Of a stretch of 13,872 bases of DNA, positions 1 to 9,665 are shown one piece after another. Under the pieces are notes generated by a model. The model made no database searches. It saw nothing but the letters and a program-made list of their open reading frames with translations, and was not told the origin of the DNA. The number at the start of each line of letters is the position of its first letter. The first letter of the stretch is position 1. The position numbers were made by a program, and so were the translations under genes. Source of the DNA: JBEVNX01 sp040507895 (GTDB taxonomy: Bacteria > Desulfobacterota > Binatia > JACPRU01); contig JBEVNX010000098.1 of the NCBI GenBank assembly GCA_040507895.1, positions 1 through 13,872 on the forward strand, read 5' to 3'.

Positions 1-1287
1 GAATACCGGCTTGCCGCTCACCACGGGCAGGCGGCCGATCTCGGCTAAGGCGCCGCGCAGGTTCCGCTCGCGCGCGTCGTGCGTGCGGATGACGATCGGC
101 ACCGAGGTGCCGCGCTTGCGGTCCTTCTGGATGACCGAGGCGATCGAGATCTGGTGGCGGCCGAGGATGCCCGCGATCCGGCCGAGTACGCCCGGTCGGT
201 CGAAGACCAGGAACCGCAGGTAGTACTCGCATTCGAGCGCGCCGATCGGGCGGACGTGCGCGCGGCGGAGCTTCTTCCAGGGCATGCCGAGCGGCAACAG
301 CGCTTCGCCGCCCCCGTGGATCCTCGCGTGCGCCACCTCGACGATGTCGCCGAGCACGGCCGTGGCCGTCGGTAGCATGCCGGCGCCTTCGCCGACGTAG
401 AGCGTCGGGCCGAGCGCCTCGCCCTGCACGTGCACGGCGTTGAACGCGCCACGCACGTCGGAGAGCAGGCTCCCCCGCGGGATCATCGTCGGATGCACGC
501 GCGCCTCAATCGCCTTGCCGTCGTCCTTGGCTATGGCGAGAAGCTTGATCACGTAGCCGAGCTCGCCCGCGAAAGCGACATCGAGCTGGCCAAGCCGGCG
601 GATGCCCTCGGCGTGAATCGAGTCGAGCGGGCAACGGGCGCCGAAGGCGAGCGCCACCAAGAGCGAGAGCTTCTGCGCCGCGTCCGTGCCGTCGACGTCG
701 AGGGACGGGTCGGCCTCCGCCAAGCCAGCGGCCTGCGCCTCGGCGAGCGCCTCCTGGAACTCCGCGCCCCGATCGGTCATGGCTGTGAGGATCGAGTTGC
801 AAGTGCCGTTGACGATGCCGTAGATCGCCCGGTTGCGATCCCCCGCCAGCGCCTGGCGCAGCACGCGGATGATCGGGATGCCGCCCGCCACGCTGGCCTC
901 GAAGCCGAGCCGCACCGAGGCCCGCTCCGCGGCCTCGAACACCTCCCTGCCGTGCGTTGCGAGAAGCGCCTTGTTGGCGGTGACGACGTCCTTGCCGGCG
1001 GCGATCGCGCCAAGCAGCAGGCTCTTCGCCGGTTCCACGCCGCCGATCAGCTCGACGACGATGTCGATCGACGGATCGGCGATCAAGCGCCGCGCGTCGG
1101 AGACGATTCGCCCGCGCCCGAGCGAGACGTCGCGTCGCCGGCGGGGATCGCGCACGGCGGCCGCGGCGATTCGCAAGCCGCAACCGAGTCGTTTGCGGAT
1201 CGTCGCTTGATTGCGCTCGATGAGCTTGGCGACGCCGGTCCCGACCGTGCCGAGCCCGAGCAAGCCGATCGCGATGTCGCCCGCCAT
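1..1287 (-). CDS. hom: Homoserine dehydrogenase with C-terminal ACT domain (3' end cut by window edge)
   Basis: Catalyses NAD(P)H-dependent reduction of aspartate semialdehyde to homoserine, the branch point to threonine and methionine. The frame is open for 429 codons from ATG at 1287 to the window edge; family members are about 430-440 residues, so only a few residues are missing. Visible are an N-terminal Rossmann motif GLLGLGTVGTGV (residues 8-19), the cofactor-proximal VVTANKALLA (101-110), GGIPIIR (135-141), the VNGTCNSIL segment (159-167), the catalytic Asp/Lys pattern DGTDAAQK (D202, K206), and an ACT domain at about 355-425 beginning YYLRFLVFDRPGVLAGIAG, the usual site of threonine feedback. 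The start overlaps the stop of the upstream oxidoreductase as TGATG, with GGAG a few bases before it inside that gene, so translation is probably coupled. Third gene of the alaC operon; threonine synthase would be a natural next gene but lies outside the window. Confidence 0.93.
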   Translation of the reverse strand, partial: MAGDIAIGLLGLGTVGTGVAKLIERNQATIRKRLGCGLRIAAAAVRDPRRRRDVSLGRGRIVSDARRLIADPSIDIVVELIGGVEPAKSLLLGAIAAGKDVVTANKALLATHGREVFEAAERASVRLGFEASVAGGIPIIRVLRQALAGDRNRAIYGIVNGTCNSILTAMTDRGAEFQEALAEAQAAGLAEADPSLDVDGTDAAQKLSLLVALAFGARCPLDSIHAEGIRRLGQLDVAFAGELGYVIKLLAIAKDDGKAIEARVHPTMIPRGSLLSDVRGAFNAVHVQGEALGPTLYVGEGAGMLPTATAVLGDIVEVAHARIHGGGEALLPLGMPWKKLRRAHVRPIGALECEYYLRFLVFDRPGVLGRIAGILGRHQISIASVIQKDRKRGTSVPIVIRTHDARERNLRGALAEIGRLPVVSGKPVF

Positions 1288-2324
1288 CAGCTCCAGCCGG
1301 CGAAGCGCGCCGGGATGCGGCGGATGTCGCTCAAGAGCTCACGGGCGAGGCCGTCGGGCGTGGCTCGCGGGAAGCTCAAGAAGACGCGATCCGAGAGGCC
1401 GCCGAAGCGCTCCCGCAGCGCGCCGACGAGGCCGTCGTATGGTGCCACCGCCGCGAACGTCTCGACCATCTCGTCGCTCACCACCTTCGCCATCTCGTCC
1501 CAGCGGCCGCGCTTGGAGAGCTCGTGAAGCTTCGCCGCCTGCTCGTCCCAGCCGTGGAGCGACAGAACGCCCGAATAGGTGCGCGTCGATCCGTAGAACG
1601 CGATGCGGTAGCGCGTCTCTTCCACCGCACGGCGCACCTCGTCGGCGTCCTTGCCGGTGGCGACGAATCCCCCGCCCCAGATCTCGAATCGCGCGCGCTC
1701 GCGCCCGGCTCGCCGCAGGCCCTCCTCGATCGCAGGCAAGCACACGGCCTCGAGATAGCGCTTGGTGCAGAAGCCGTGGAGCCGCACTCCGTCGCACACC
1801 TCGCCCGAGAGCCGCAGCATGTAAGGCTGGACGGCCGCGATGGTCACCGGGATCGGCGCGAGCCCCGTCGGCGGCGGAGAGAACTCCGGCGTCATCAACG
1901 TGAACTGGTAGAACCTGCCCTCGTAGCGGAGCGGCTCCTTCTTCTCCCAGCACCGCCAGATCGCGCGCAGCGCCTCGACGTACTCCCTGAGGCGCGGGCC
2001 GGGCGACTCCCAGCGGACGCTGAAGCGCCGTTCGTTGTGGCCCTTCACCTGAGTGCCGAGGCCCAGCACGAATCGCCCGCGCGAGTTGCGCGCCAGATCG
2101 TAGCTCAGATTGGCGACCATCATCGGGCTGCGCGGAAACGCGATCGCCACCGCCGTGCCGAGCCGTACGCGCTCGGTTGCGGTGGCGGCGAAGGCGAGCG
2201 GAATGAAGGGATCGTACTGGATCTCGGGCGCCATCACGCCGCCGAAGCCGAGCGCTTCGGCGCGGCGCGCCGTCTCGGGGATGGCTCGCCAGTCGTCGAG
2301 CGGAATCATGGTGTCGATCTCCAT
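1287..2324 (-). CDS. LLM-class (luciferase-like) oxidoreductase, probably F420-dependent
   Basis: A 345-residue TIM-barrel oxidoreductase of the bacterial luciferase superfamily. Features seen: N-terminal MEIDTMIPLDD, AEALGFGGVMAPE (22-34), a run ERVRLGTAVAIAFPRSP (51-67), GRFVLGLGTQV (83-93) and REYVEALRAIW (114-124). These match the F420-dependent subgroup (the TIGR03617 type, as I remember it) better than FMN monooxygenases, but cofactor choice cannot be proven from sequence and the substrate is unknown. The start is secure: GGAGGT stands six bases before ATG 2324. It follows alaC by 56 bp and overlaps hom by one base (TGATG), so it is co-transcribed with amino-acid biosynthesis genes. A link to aspartate-family metabolism is only suggested by that position; it may simply have inserted into the operon. 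Confidence 0.85.
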   Translation of the reverse strand: MEIDTMIPLDDWRAIPETARRAEALGFGGVMAPEIQYDPFIPLAFAATATERVRLGTAVAIAFPRSPMMVANLSYDLARNSRGRFVLGLGTQVKGHNERRFSVRWESPGPRLREYVEALRAIWRCWEKKEPLRYEGRFYQFTLMTPEFSPPPTGLAPIPVTIAAVQPYMLRLSGEVCDGVRLHGFCTKRYLEAVCLPAIEEGLRRAGRERARFEIWGGGFVATGKDADEVRRAVEETRYRIAFYGSTRTYSGVLSLHGWDEQAAKLHELSKRGRWDEMAKVVSDEMVETFAAVAPYDGLVGALRERFGGLSDRVFLSFPRATPDGLARELLSDIRRIPARFAGWS

Positions 2325-2380
2325 GGGCGAACCTCCGTCGAGCTGCCGTCAGCGTTCCGCCACGCGTCGCGGCGACGCGG

Positions 2381-3586
<1,206 letters not shown>

Positions 3587-3597
3587 GGATTCCAACG

Positions 3598-3627
3598 ATT
3601 GTTGATGGACGCCCCAGGCAATGTCAA
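3598..3627 (-). promoter_or_regulatory. Predicted sigma70-type promoter of the alaC-LLM-hom operon
   Basis: Reading the minus strand, a perfect TTGACA (-35, 3627-3622) is followed after 18 bases by AACAAT (-10, 3603-3598; four of six consensus bases, including the key second A and last T). Transcription would start around 3590-3592, only a few bases before the ATG at 3586, giving a very short leader. Prediction by eye only. Confidence 0.45.
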
Positions 3628-3646
3628 TTGAGCCGCCGAGGCCCTC

Positions 3647-4099
3647 GTGACGCTCGACCGCCTGCCGATCGCGCTCGGCGCGATGCTTTGTGCCGCACTC
3701 GCGCTGCTTGGTGGCTCGCGCCGGGCCTGCCGGCGGACGGCGCCGCGCAGGCCGCGACGGACTTCGCCGCCGCTCTGACGCGGCAGCGCTTGATCGTCTG
3801 GCCGCTCGGCGTCTCCACCTCCATCACGGCGCTCATCGTTCTCATGCGGCATTGGCTCGCTCCGCTCCCGGCGCGGAGGGCTGCAGATCGGCGCCGCCGC
3901 GGCGCTGCTCGCTTCCGGGGTGCTGTCGAGCCTCGCCACCGAGCCGACGGCAGGTCGGATCGTCGAGCTGCTCCGCTCGAGCGGCGCGGGCGACTTGGCT
4001 AGCTTCTTCGCGATGAGACGTAACCACAGTCGGAGCGTCTCGCCCTTCGCGCTTCACGTCCACTTCGCGTCGGCGCTCACGCGTGCCGGCGGCGCATGA
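3647..4099 (+). pseudogene. Frameshifted small membrane protein, family not recognised
   Basis: No intact gene covers this stretch, but one coherent protein can be followed by changing frame twice. It starts at GTG 3647 (GAGG five bases upstream) with a hydrophobic segment LPIALGAMLCAALALLGG, moves near 3712 into a second frame with WLAPGLPADGAAQAATDFAA and a membrane segment LIVWPLGVSTSITALIVLM, then returns near 3875 to the first frame with LQIGAAAALLASGVLSSLA and a soluble tail ending at TGA 4097. The uninterrupted first frame stops at 3776. The restored product would be about 150 residues with three membrane spans, similar in size and style to small DUF1772/DUF4149-like proteins, though I cannot assign a family. 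Its tail overlaps the end of the convergent LOG gene. Real decay or two sequencing indels would look the same. Confidence 0.4.
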
Positions 4100-4632
4100 C
4101 CGAGTGCTTCGAGCGCCTCGTCGATCGAGCTCACCCACGTCAACATCCCGGCGTGCTCGGGATCCGCGAAGCCTTCGGCGACGATGTGGTCGACGAGCGC
4201 GCGGAGCCGCTTCCAGAAGCCTCCGACGTCGATCAGCACCAGCGGCTTGTCGTGCAGGCGGAGCTGCTTCCAGCTGACGATCTCGATTGTCTCGTCGAGC
4301 GTGCCGATCCCCCCAGGCAAGACTACGAATGCGTCGGCGAGCTCGAACATCACGCGCTTACGGTCGTGGATGGTCGGCACCACGCGGAGCTCGCTGAGAC
4401 CCGTGTGCGCGACCTCGAGGCCTCGCAGGAACTCCGGGATCACGCCGACGACCTCGCCGCCCGCGGCGAGCGCGCCATCCGCCAGCACCCCCATCAGGCC
4501 GATCCGCCCGCCGCCGTAGACGAGTCGCAGCCCGCGGCGGGCGACGGCGGTGCCAAGCTCGGCGGCCGACTGCCGGTAGACGGCAGCGACGCGGCTCGAC
4601 GAGCCGCAGAACACGCAGAGAGACGAAATCAC
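4054..4632 (-). CDS. LOG-family nucleoside 5'-monophosphate phosphoribohydrolase
   Basis: A 192-residue LOG-family protein (TIGR00730 type, long misannotated as lysine decarboxylase). Such enzymes cleave the N-glycosidic bond of nucleoside 5'-monophosphates, including cytokinin ribotides and AMP, releasing base and ribose 5-phosphate; the physiological substrate in most bacteria is unsettled. Visible are CVFCGSS (6-12), YGGGRIGLMG (39-48), the DRKRVMFELADAF segment (90-102) and the diagnostic PGGIGTLDE (106-114) that carries the catalytic Glu. Length fits the family. The start is GTG 4632, which gives the expected short lead-in to the first strand; no strong ribosome-binding site is visible. 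It stands alone on its strand, between the amidase stump and the broken membrane protein, so context gives no functional hint. Confidence 0.9.
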   Translation of the reverse strand: MISSLCVFCGSSSRVAAVYRQSAAELGTAVARRGLRLVYGGGRIGLMGVLADGALAAGGEVVGVIPEFLRGLEVAHTGLSELRVVPTIHDRKRVMFELADAFVVLPGGIGTLDETIEIVSWKQLRLHDKPLVLIDVGGFWKRLRALVDHIVAEGFADPEHAGMLTWVSSIDEALEALGHAPPARVSADAKWT

Positions 4633-4692
4633 GGCCGGCGACGCTTACGCACACCCTCGCAGAGGGTCAAGCGAACCGGATACACGCCGTCC

Positions 4693-4882
4693 GTGCGCGA
4701 CATCGCCTTTCCAACCCGCCCTCGACCTCGCCGCCGCGATTCGGCGACGCGAGGTCGGCAGCCGCGAGTTGCTCGAGATATTTCTCACGCGCGTCGAGCG
4801 CCTGAACCCGAAGCTCAACGCCGTGATCACGCTCGATGCCTCCGGGACAACGGCGTTTTCGAGCCGGCCGACGGGCTTCTAG
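4693..4882 (+). pseudogene. N-terminal stump of an amidase (GatA-like amidase signature family)
   Basis: Plus-strand translation gives a recognisable amidase N terminus: VRDIAF from GTG 4693, then after a one-base frame change near 4708 QPALDLAAAIRRREVGS, RELLEIFLTRVERLNP and KLNAVITLDA. Family members open with this two-helix arm (aaairrrevssrelleaylariealnp.lnA) before a core of more than 400 residues holding the Ser-Ser-Lys triad. Here the match ends around 4840, the frame runs into a stop at 4880, and the DNA beyond is the end of the convergent recG gene. All catalytic parts are absent, so this is a relic truncated at the recG side. Confidence 0.5.
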
Positions 4883-7302
4883 CCCACCTGTGCGAGGCCG
4901 AGCCGGCCGCGCCAGCGGTGCTCCAGCACCTCGCGCACGCCGCCAGTGTGGAGGCCTGGATCCGCCGCGAGGTGAGCCTCCGCCTCGCGGCGCGCTTCCT
5001 CGAGGATGCGCACGTCGCGCACCAGGTTCGCGGCCCGGAAGTCGGGCAGCCCTGCCTGGCGAAGACCGAGCAGATCGCCCGGCCCACGGGTCTCGAGATC
5101 GGCCTCGGCGATGCGCGCCCCGCTGGTCTCGCGCTCGAGGAGCTTCAAGCGCTCGAAGCCTTGCGGGCCCGCTCGCCCCGTCGAGACGAGGACGCAGAAC
5201 GACCGCTCCGCACCCCGGCCGACGCGGCCCCGCAGCTGGTGGAGCTGGGCGAGGCCGAACTGCTCGGCGTGATCGACGACCATCACCGTCGCGTTCGGCA
5301 CATCGATGCCCACCTCGATGACGGTCGTCGCGACCAGCACCTGATGGTCGCCCGCCTGGAAGCGGCGCATCACCGCGTCCTTCTCGTCGCTCTTCATCTG
5401 TCCGTGTAGCAAGCCCACGCGGTAGCCGCGAAACGCGCCGATGGCGAGGTCTTGCGCCATCGCCTTGGCGCTGCGCAGATCGCTCGCCTCACTGTCTTCG
5501 ACGAGCGGAAACACGAGATACGCCTGGCGGCCGAGGTCGAGCTCCTTGCGCACGCGCTCGTAGATCCGCTCGCGGTCACGCTCGCGCACGACGCGCGACT
5601 CGATCGGCTTGCGGCCAGGCGGCAGCTCGTCGAGGAACGAGAGATCGAGGTCGCCGTAGAGCGTCATGGCGAGCGTGCGAGGGATCGGCGTGGCCGTCAT
5701 CAGCAGGATGTCGGGATTGTCGCCGAGGCCCCTCAGCGCCTTTCGCTGCAACACGCCGAAGCGGTGCTGCTCGTCGATGACGCCGAGGCCGAGCCGCGCG
5801 AAGCTCACTCCCTCCTGGATGATGGCGTGAGTCCCCACCAGGAGCTTCGCCTCGCCCCCGGCGAGAGCCTGGAGAATTTGTCGGCGCGGCGCGCCCTTCA
5901 CCTTTCCGGTGAGCAGCACGGGTGTCAAACCGAGCGGCACGAGCCATGACCCGACGGTCGCATGATGCTGCTCGGCGAGGATCTCCGTCGGGACCATCAG
6001 TGCCGTCTGGTAGCCGCACTCGATGGCGCCGAGCGCGGCGAGCAGCGCGACGATCGTTTTGCCGCTGCCGACGTCGCCCTGCACCAGCCGGTTCATTGGA
6101 TGCGGCGCCGCCATGTCGGAAGTGATCTCGCCGAGCACGCGTTCCTGAGCCGCGGTGAGCCGAAACGGCAGCCGCTCGCGCAGGCGCCGCGCGAGCCCGC
6201 CCGATGGGCGAAAGGCAATGCCGCTCTCCGCGGCAATCGAGCGCTTGCGCAGCATCATGCCGAGCCCGAGAAAGAAGAGCTCGTCGAAGACGATCGAACG
6301 GTGGGCCGGCGAGCGGCGCCCGTTCAGTGCCTCGACGTCGACCTCACGTTCCGGCTCGTGCAGCTCGTGAAACGCGGCGGCGAGGTCGATGAGGCGATGA
6401 CGATCGACGACCGGACGGGGCAGCACGCTCGGCATCCGCCTGCCGACCTCGGCGCGCGCGGCACCGACGATTTTCCGCATCGCGCCGACCGACATCTCGG
6501 TCGGCTTCTCGTAGATCGGCACGACGCGGCCGAGCTCGTCCTCGGCGCCTTCGAGCACCTCGACCTCCGGGTGGATCATCTGCCGGCGGCCGTAGCCCAT
6601 CTCGAGCTTGCCATGCAGCACCACTCGTGTGCCGACCTTGAGCTTCGCGGCGAAGTACGCGGTCTGGTGAAACCAGGTGAGCGTCAGAACCGAGCCGCCA
6701 TCGCTTGCCTTGGCCTCGAGGATGCGCCGCCGGCGCCGTCCGGCGTAGGAGGTGCCAGCGGCGATGATCTCCGCGGCCACGGTAGCCTGCTGTCCCGGCA
6801 CGAGCTGCGCGATTGGCGTGAGCGAGCGGCGATCCTCGTAGCGAAACGGCAGGTGGTAGAGCACGTCCTCGACCGTAGCGATGCCGAAGCGGGCGAGGTC
6901 CGCCGCCCGCTTCGGGCCGACGCCCTTGAGGAACTGGGCCGGCGCGGAGAGAAGGGCGAGTATCGGCGCGACGTCGCCCTCGCTCGCGGCGTAGACCGGC
7001 GCGGGAGGGGGAGCGGGCGGGTGTTTTAGGCGCTCGACCTCGCGCAGTCCTTCCTCCGCCCGCCGCTGGCGCGCCTTCTCGGCGTCGAGCGGGAAGTCGG
7101 CGAGGAGCGCGCGCAGTCGCCCGAGCGCACCGCGGTCACCCTTGCCCTCGGCCTCCGCGCGATCGATCAGCTCGAGGATTCGGCGCGTCGGCAGCGCGTT
7201 CGGCGCGAGGCGGCGCGGCTGCGCGGTCGAGAGATAGCGCAGCGGCGGCTCGACGATGCGCAGCAGCTCGTCGACGGCGGAAGCTTGGGTCGGTGAGGGC
7301 AT
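4879..7302 (-). CDS. recG: ATP-dependent DNA helicase RecG
   Basis: Superfamily 2 branch-migration helicase that remodels stalled forks and Holliday junctions in the cytoplasm. The 807-residue product is longer than E. coli RecG (693) because of an N-terminal extension of about 110 residues, ending in a Pro-rich linker (about 94-103), as in RecG proteins of several other phyla. The wedge/OB domain begins near 120 with PAQFLKGVGPKRAADLARFG and LYHLPFRYEDRR. Helicase motifs are complete: Walker A GDVGSGKT (409-416), DEQH (510-513), TATPIPRT (536-543), ATTVIEVGIDVPNA (658-671) and QLRGRVGRG (689-697), followed by the RecG C-terminal RGPGDLLGLRQAG (739-751). An in-frame TGA at 7323-7321 limits the start, making ATG 7302 the natural choice although no Shine-Dalgarno is visible. 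Flanked on both sides by gene relics. Confidence 0.97.
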   Translation of the reverse strand: MPSPTQASAVDELLRIVEPPLRYLSTAQPRRLAPNALPTRRILELIDRAEAEGKGDRGALGRLRALLADFPLDAEKARQRRAEEGLREVERLKHPPAPPPAPVYAASEGDVAPILALLSAPAQFLKGVGPKRAADLARFGIATVEDVLYHLPFRYEDRRSLTPIAQLVPGQQATVAAEIIAAGTSYAGRRRRRILEAKASDGGSVLTLTWFHQTAYFAAKLKVGTRVVLHGKLEMGYGRRQMIHPEVEVLEGAEDELGRVVPIYEKPTEMSVGAMRKIVGAARAEVGRRMPSVLPRPVVDRHRLIDLAAAFHELHEPEREVDVEALNGRRSPAHRSIVFDELFFLGLGMMLRKRSIAAESGIAFRPSGGLARRLRERLPFRLTAAQERVLGEITSDMAAPHPMNRLVQGDVGSGKTIVALLAALGAIECGYQTALMVPTEILAEQHHATVGSWLVPLGLTPVLLTGKVKGAPRRQILQALAGGEAKLLVGTHAIIQEGVSFARLGLGVIDEQHRFGVLQRKALRGLGDNPDILLMTATPIPRTLAMTLYGDLDLSFLDELPPGRKPIESRVVRERDRERIYERVRKELDLGRQAYLVFPLVEDSEASDLRSAKAMAQDLAIGAFRGYRVGLLHGQMKSDEKDAVMRRFQAGDHQVLVATTVIEVGIDVPNATVMVVDHAEQFGLAQLHQLRGRVGRGAERSFCVLVSTGRAGPQGFERLKLLERETSGARIAEADLETRGPGDLLGLRQAGLPDFRAANLVRDVRILEEARREAEAHLAADPGLHTGGVREVLEHRWRGRLGLAQVG

Positions 7303-7419
7303 GCGGCGGGGGCTCAGCTGTCACCGATGCCGCAAGCACCGTCTCCGTGAGAGCGGCGCCTGGCAATCGGGTCTGGTGAAGGAGCGGGCGCTCTCTCGGG
7401 GGGCCGGCCCTTCGCGGCG

Positions 7420-7566
7420 GTGGTCCCGCAGATCGAAGAGGTCGCCGCAGAGCGCCTCGCCGAACTGACGGTCGTCGACGATCCGCTTCTAGAGCTTGAC
7501 GTTCGATTCGACCATCTGCCGGATCGCGCCCTCGAGCTTCTCGTCGAAGGTGAGCGTGGCAGGGAG
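7420..7566 (-). pseudogene. Possible C-terminal relic of a type I restriction R subunit (HsdR-like)
   Basis: The 449-bp gap between recG and the sugar dehydrogenase has no intact gene. On the minus strand it encodes LTFDEKLEGAIRQMVESNVKL, then TAG (7491-7489), then KRIVDDRQFGEALCGDLFDL in the same frame. Pattern and spacing resemble the extreme C terminus of HsdR proteins (FDEK..E..I..M..N..L..KI..DD.F...L...L), and the amber codon stands where a Trp (TGG) would read naturally. Nothing of the nuclease or helicase domains is present. Around it (7303-7420 and 7567-7751) I see no gene, tRNA or convincing terminator. Assignment is by memory of the family and is tentative. Confidence 0.35.
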
Positions 7567-7751
7567 GGGGCGGAGCGTGTGGACGGCACTGACCCGTGAG
7601 AATACACAGAAGGGGAATGCAAAGAACGTCTTCGCCGTCGACGTGATTCGGAGCGAGCGGCGACTCGTGCGGGCGACTGCCATTCGACCGCCGGCGGTGA
7701 CTCGCGCTCTTCGCCGTCTACGACGTGAGCAGATCGGCGCCGCTTGCGAGC

Positions 7752-9665
7752 TCATGGCCGGAACTTCGCCCTGTAGGTGGTGTTCAAGCCCGGCGTGACG
7801 ATCTCGTGGGTCTGCGGGCGGTTGTCGCTCCAAGATTTGAAGCCGAGCGTCGTTCCGCCCGAGGTCTGCGGCGATGGCGCCCCGATCGAGCGGCGCATGC
7901 CGGCGACGCTGCCGAAGGAGGCCGGAGCCGTCACCGGCTGGCCGTCGAGCGTGAGCTGGAGGCCGGTCGGCCGCGAGATCAGCGTCAGGGTCACGACCTT
8001 GGGTCGCACGTCCACGAACGTCGTGGCCCGGGCGCCGGCCGAATCCGTCACCGTGAGGTGTACGCGGTAGAAGACGTTCGTCGAGGTCTCGCCGCGATCC
8101 GAGATCACGACCGATCCCGATTTGACGTCGTCGATCGGCCCCATGAACGGATGCGTGTGGTCGGCGTGGTGAAAGACGATCGTCCAAGAGAACGCCGTCG
8201 CTGGAAGCAGCCCGTCCTGCTTATCGGTCGCCGTGCCGCTGAAGGAGAGGCGCCCGGCCGCGCGGTAGCGAGAGCCCGAGGTCGGCCCCGTGATCATCGG
8301 CACTGGCGGGGTGTTCGAGGTGACGGTGAGCATCGCGGAGTTGCTCTCCGTGCTGCCGAACGAGTTGCTCACCTGCGCCCGAAACGTCGTGCCATTGTCC
8401 GAGGCGGTCGCCGGCGGAGTCGTGTACGTCGGTTGGGTCGCGTTGGCGATCGGCGAGCCGTTCCGCTTCCATTGATACCCGAGCGGCGGCGCGCCCGAGG
8501 CGCCGACGCCGAACGTCGCCGTCTTGCCGGCCTGCACGTTGCGGTTGGCCGGGTGCTGCGTGATGGAGGGCGCGTTGGCGTACTGGATCGAGGCGACCCC
8601 GCGGAGCCCGCGGTCGAGATAGTAGAGCAGCCCGTCGGGCCCGACCTGGAGATCGACGACGCTGGAGAGACCGGAGGCGAAATCCGAGACCGCGTTGTCG
8701 TTCGCCGGATCGAGCCGCCGGATCCAGCCGCCGCAGAGGTCGGCGAAGAAGTAGGAGCCGACGTACTCCGGCGGGAACTGCCGCCCCGACGCGGGATAGA
8801 ACGCTCCGCCGGCGATCGCGCATCCGTCGGCATGCGAATACTGATGGAGGGGATCGACGAAGGACGTTCTCGGCGGCTGGCATGCGCCTTCGCAGGTCGG
8901 CCAGCCATAGTTCGCGCCCGGCTCGCCGTCGTTGATCTCTTCCGTCGTGTTCTGGCCGACGTCGTTCACGAACAGGCGCCCGCTCCCCGGCTCGAAGGCG
9001 AACGTGAACGGATTGCGCAGGCCGAGAGCCCAGATCGCGCGGTTCGCTCCCGTCGCGGTGCCGAAGAACGGGTTGTCGGTGGGAATCGTGCCCTCGGGGT
9101 TGTAGCGGAGAATCTTACCGAGACGGTTGGCGAGGGTCTGCGAGTTGGCCGAATTCGCGTTCTCGCCGACGCCGACGTAGAGCTTGCCGTCGAGCCCGAA
9201 GTGGATCGCTCCACCGTTGTGGTTCGTCGCGCTCGACAGGTTCTCGAAATTGGCGAGCACGACTTCGCTGCCCGCGACGGCGGTATCGCCGGCAGCGGTG
9301 AAGCGGCTCAAACGGTTGTGAACGGGCGCCGTCGCTACAGTGTAGTAGACGAAGACGTGGGGCGTCGCGGGGAAGTTCGGATGGAATGCTACACCGAGGA
9401 GGCCGCGCTCGCCGGTAGTCGTGGTGGGGACGGTTACGAACGGGGTCACGAGGAGCGCCCCGTTCTTGATCACGCGAAGCTGCCCGGTCTGCTGGCAGAC
9501 GAAGATCCGCCCGTCGGGCGCGATCGCCATCGCAGTCGGATTCGGGATCCCGGTCGCCACGACGGCGTCGCCGAACCCCGGAGGCAGCGTGACCGCCTCG
9601 GCAAACCCGGCGAGAGCGGAGCCGAGGATCACGAGAGCCGTGACGAGAGCGCGCAGCCGATTCAA
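7752..9665 (-). CDS. Secreted PQQ-dependent sugar dehydrogenase (GSDH-type propeller) with Ig-like and C-terminal beta domains
   Basis: A 637-residue exported protein. The signal peptide is clear: MNRLRALVTALVILGSALAGFAEA, cleaved near residue 24. Residues ~26-365 form a soluble-glucose/aldose-dehydrogenase-type six-blade propeller: GERGLLGVAFHPNF, NHNGGAIHFGLDGKLYVGVG (148-167; the His equivalent to the catalytic base), GLRNPFTFAFEP, NDVGQN and NYGWP (252-256). Members oxidise sugars with PQQ in the periplasm, but many lack proven substrates. Next come an Ig-like domain (~366-448; ITQHPANRNVQAGKTATF, YQWKRNG), a second beta domain (~455-558) with a His cluster FHHADHTHPF, and a C-terminal module (~559-637) ending FKSWSDNRPQTHEI and TYRAKF. 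I prefer TTG 9665, with GAGG nine bases upstream, over the in-frame TTG 9716, because it gives a normal signal-peptide n-region. Monocistronic; no PQQ synthesis genes nearby. Confidence 0.88.
   Translation of the reverse strand: MNRLRALVTALVILGSALAGFAEAVTLPPGFGDAVVATGIPNPTAMAIAPDGRIFVCQQTGQLRVIKNGALLVTPFVTVPTTTTGERGLLGVAFHPNFPATPHVFVYYTVATAPVHNRLSRFTAAGDTAVAGSEVVLANFENLSSATNHNGGAIHFGLDGKLYVGVGENANSANSQTLANRLGKILRYNPEGTIPTDNPFFGTATGANRAIWALGLRNPFTFAFEPGSGRLFVNDVGQNTTEEINDGEPGANYGWPTCEGACQPPRTSFVDPLHQYSHADGCAIAGGAFYPASGRQFPPEYVGSYFFADLCGGWIRRLDPANDNAVSDFASGLSSVVDLQVGPDGLLYYLDRGLRGVASIQYANAPSITQHPANRNVQAGKTATFGVGASGAPPLGYQWKRNGSPIANATQPTYTTPPATASDNGTTFRAQVSNSFGSTESNSAMLTVTSNTPPVPMITGPTSGSRYRAAGRLSFSGTATDKQDGLLPATAFSWTIVFHHADHTHPFMGPIDDVKSGSVVISDRGETSTNVFYRVHLTVTDSAGARATTFVDVRPKVVTLTLISRPTGLQLTLDGQPVTAPASFGSVAGMRRSIGAPSPQTSGGTTLGFKSWSDNRPQTHEIVTPGLNTTYRAKFRP

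Noticed and set aside
430..1527. A long plus-strand reading frame opposite hom
   Set aside because: Antisense shadow of hom and the oxidoreductase, with no recognisable protein features.
5962..7029. A long plus-strand reading frame opposite recG
   Set aside because: Antisense shadow; all RecG motifs are on the other strand.
7303..7751. A functional type I restriction system
   Set aside because: Only about 50 codons resembling the R-subunit end are present, interrupted by TAG; no M or S subunit in the window.
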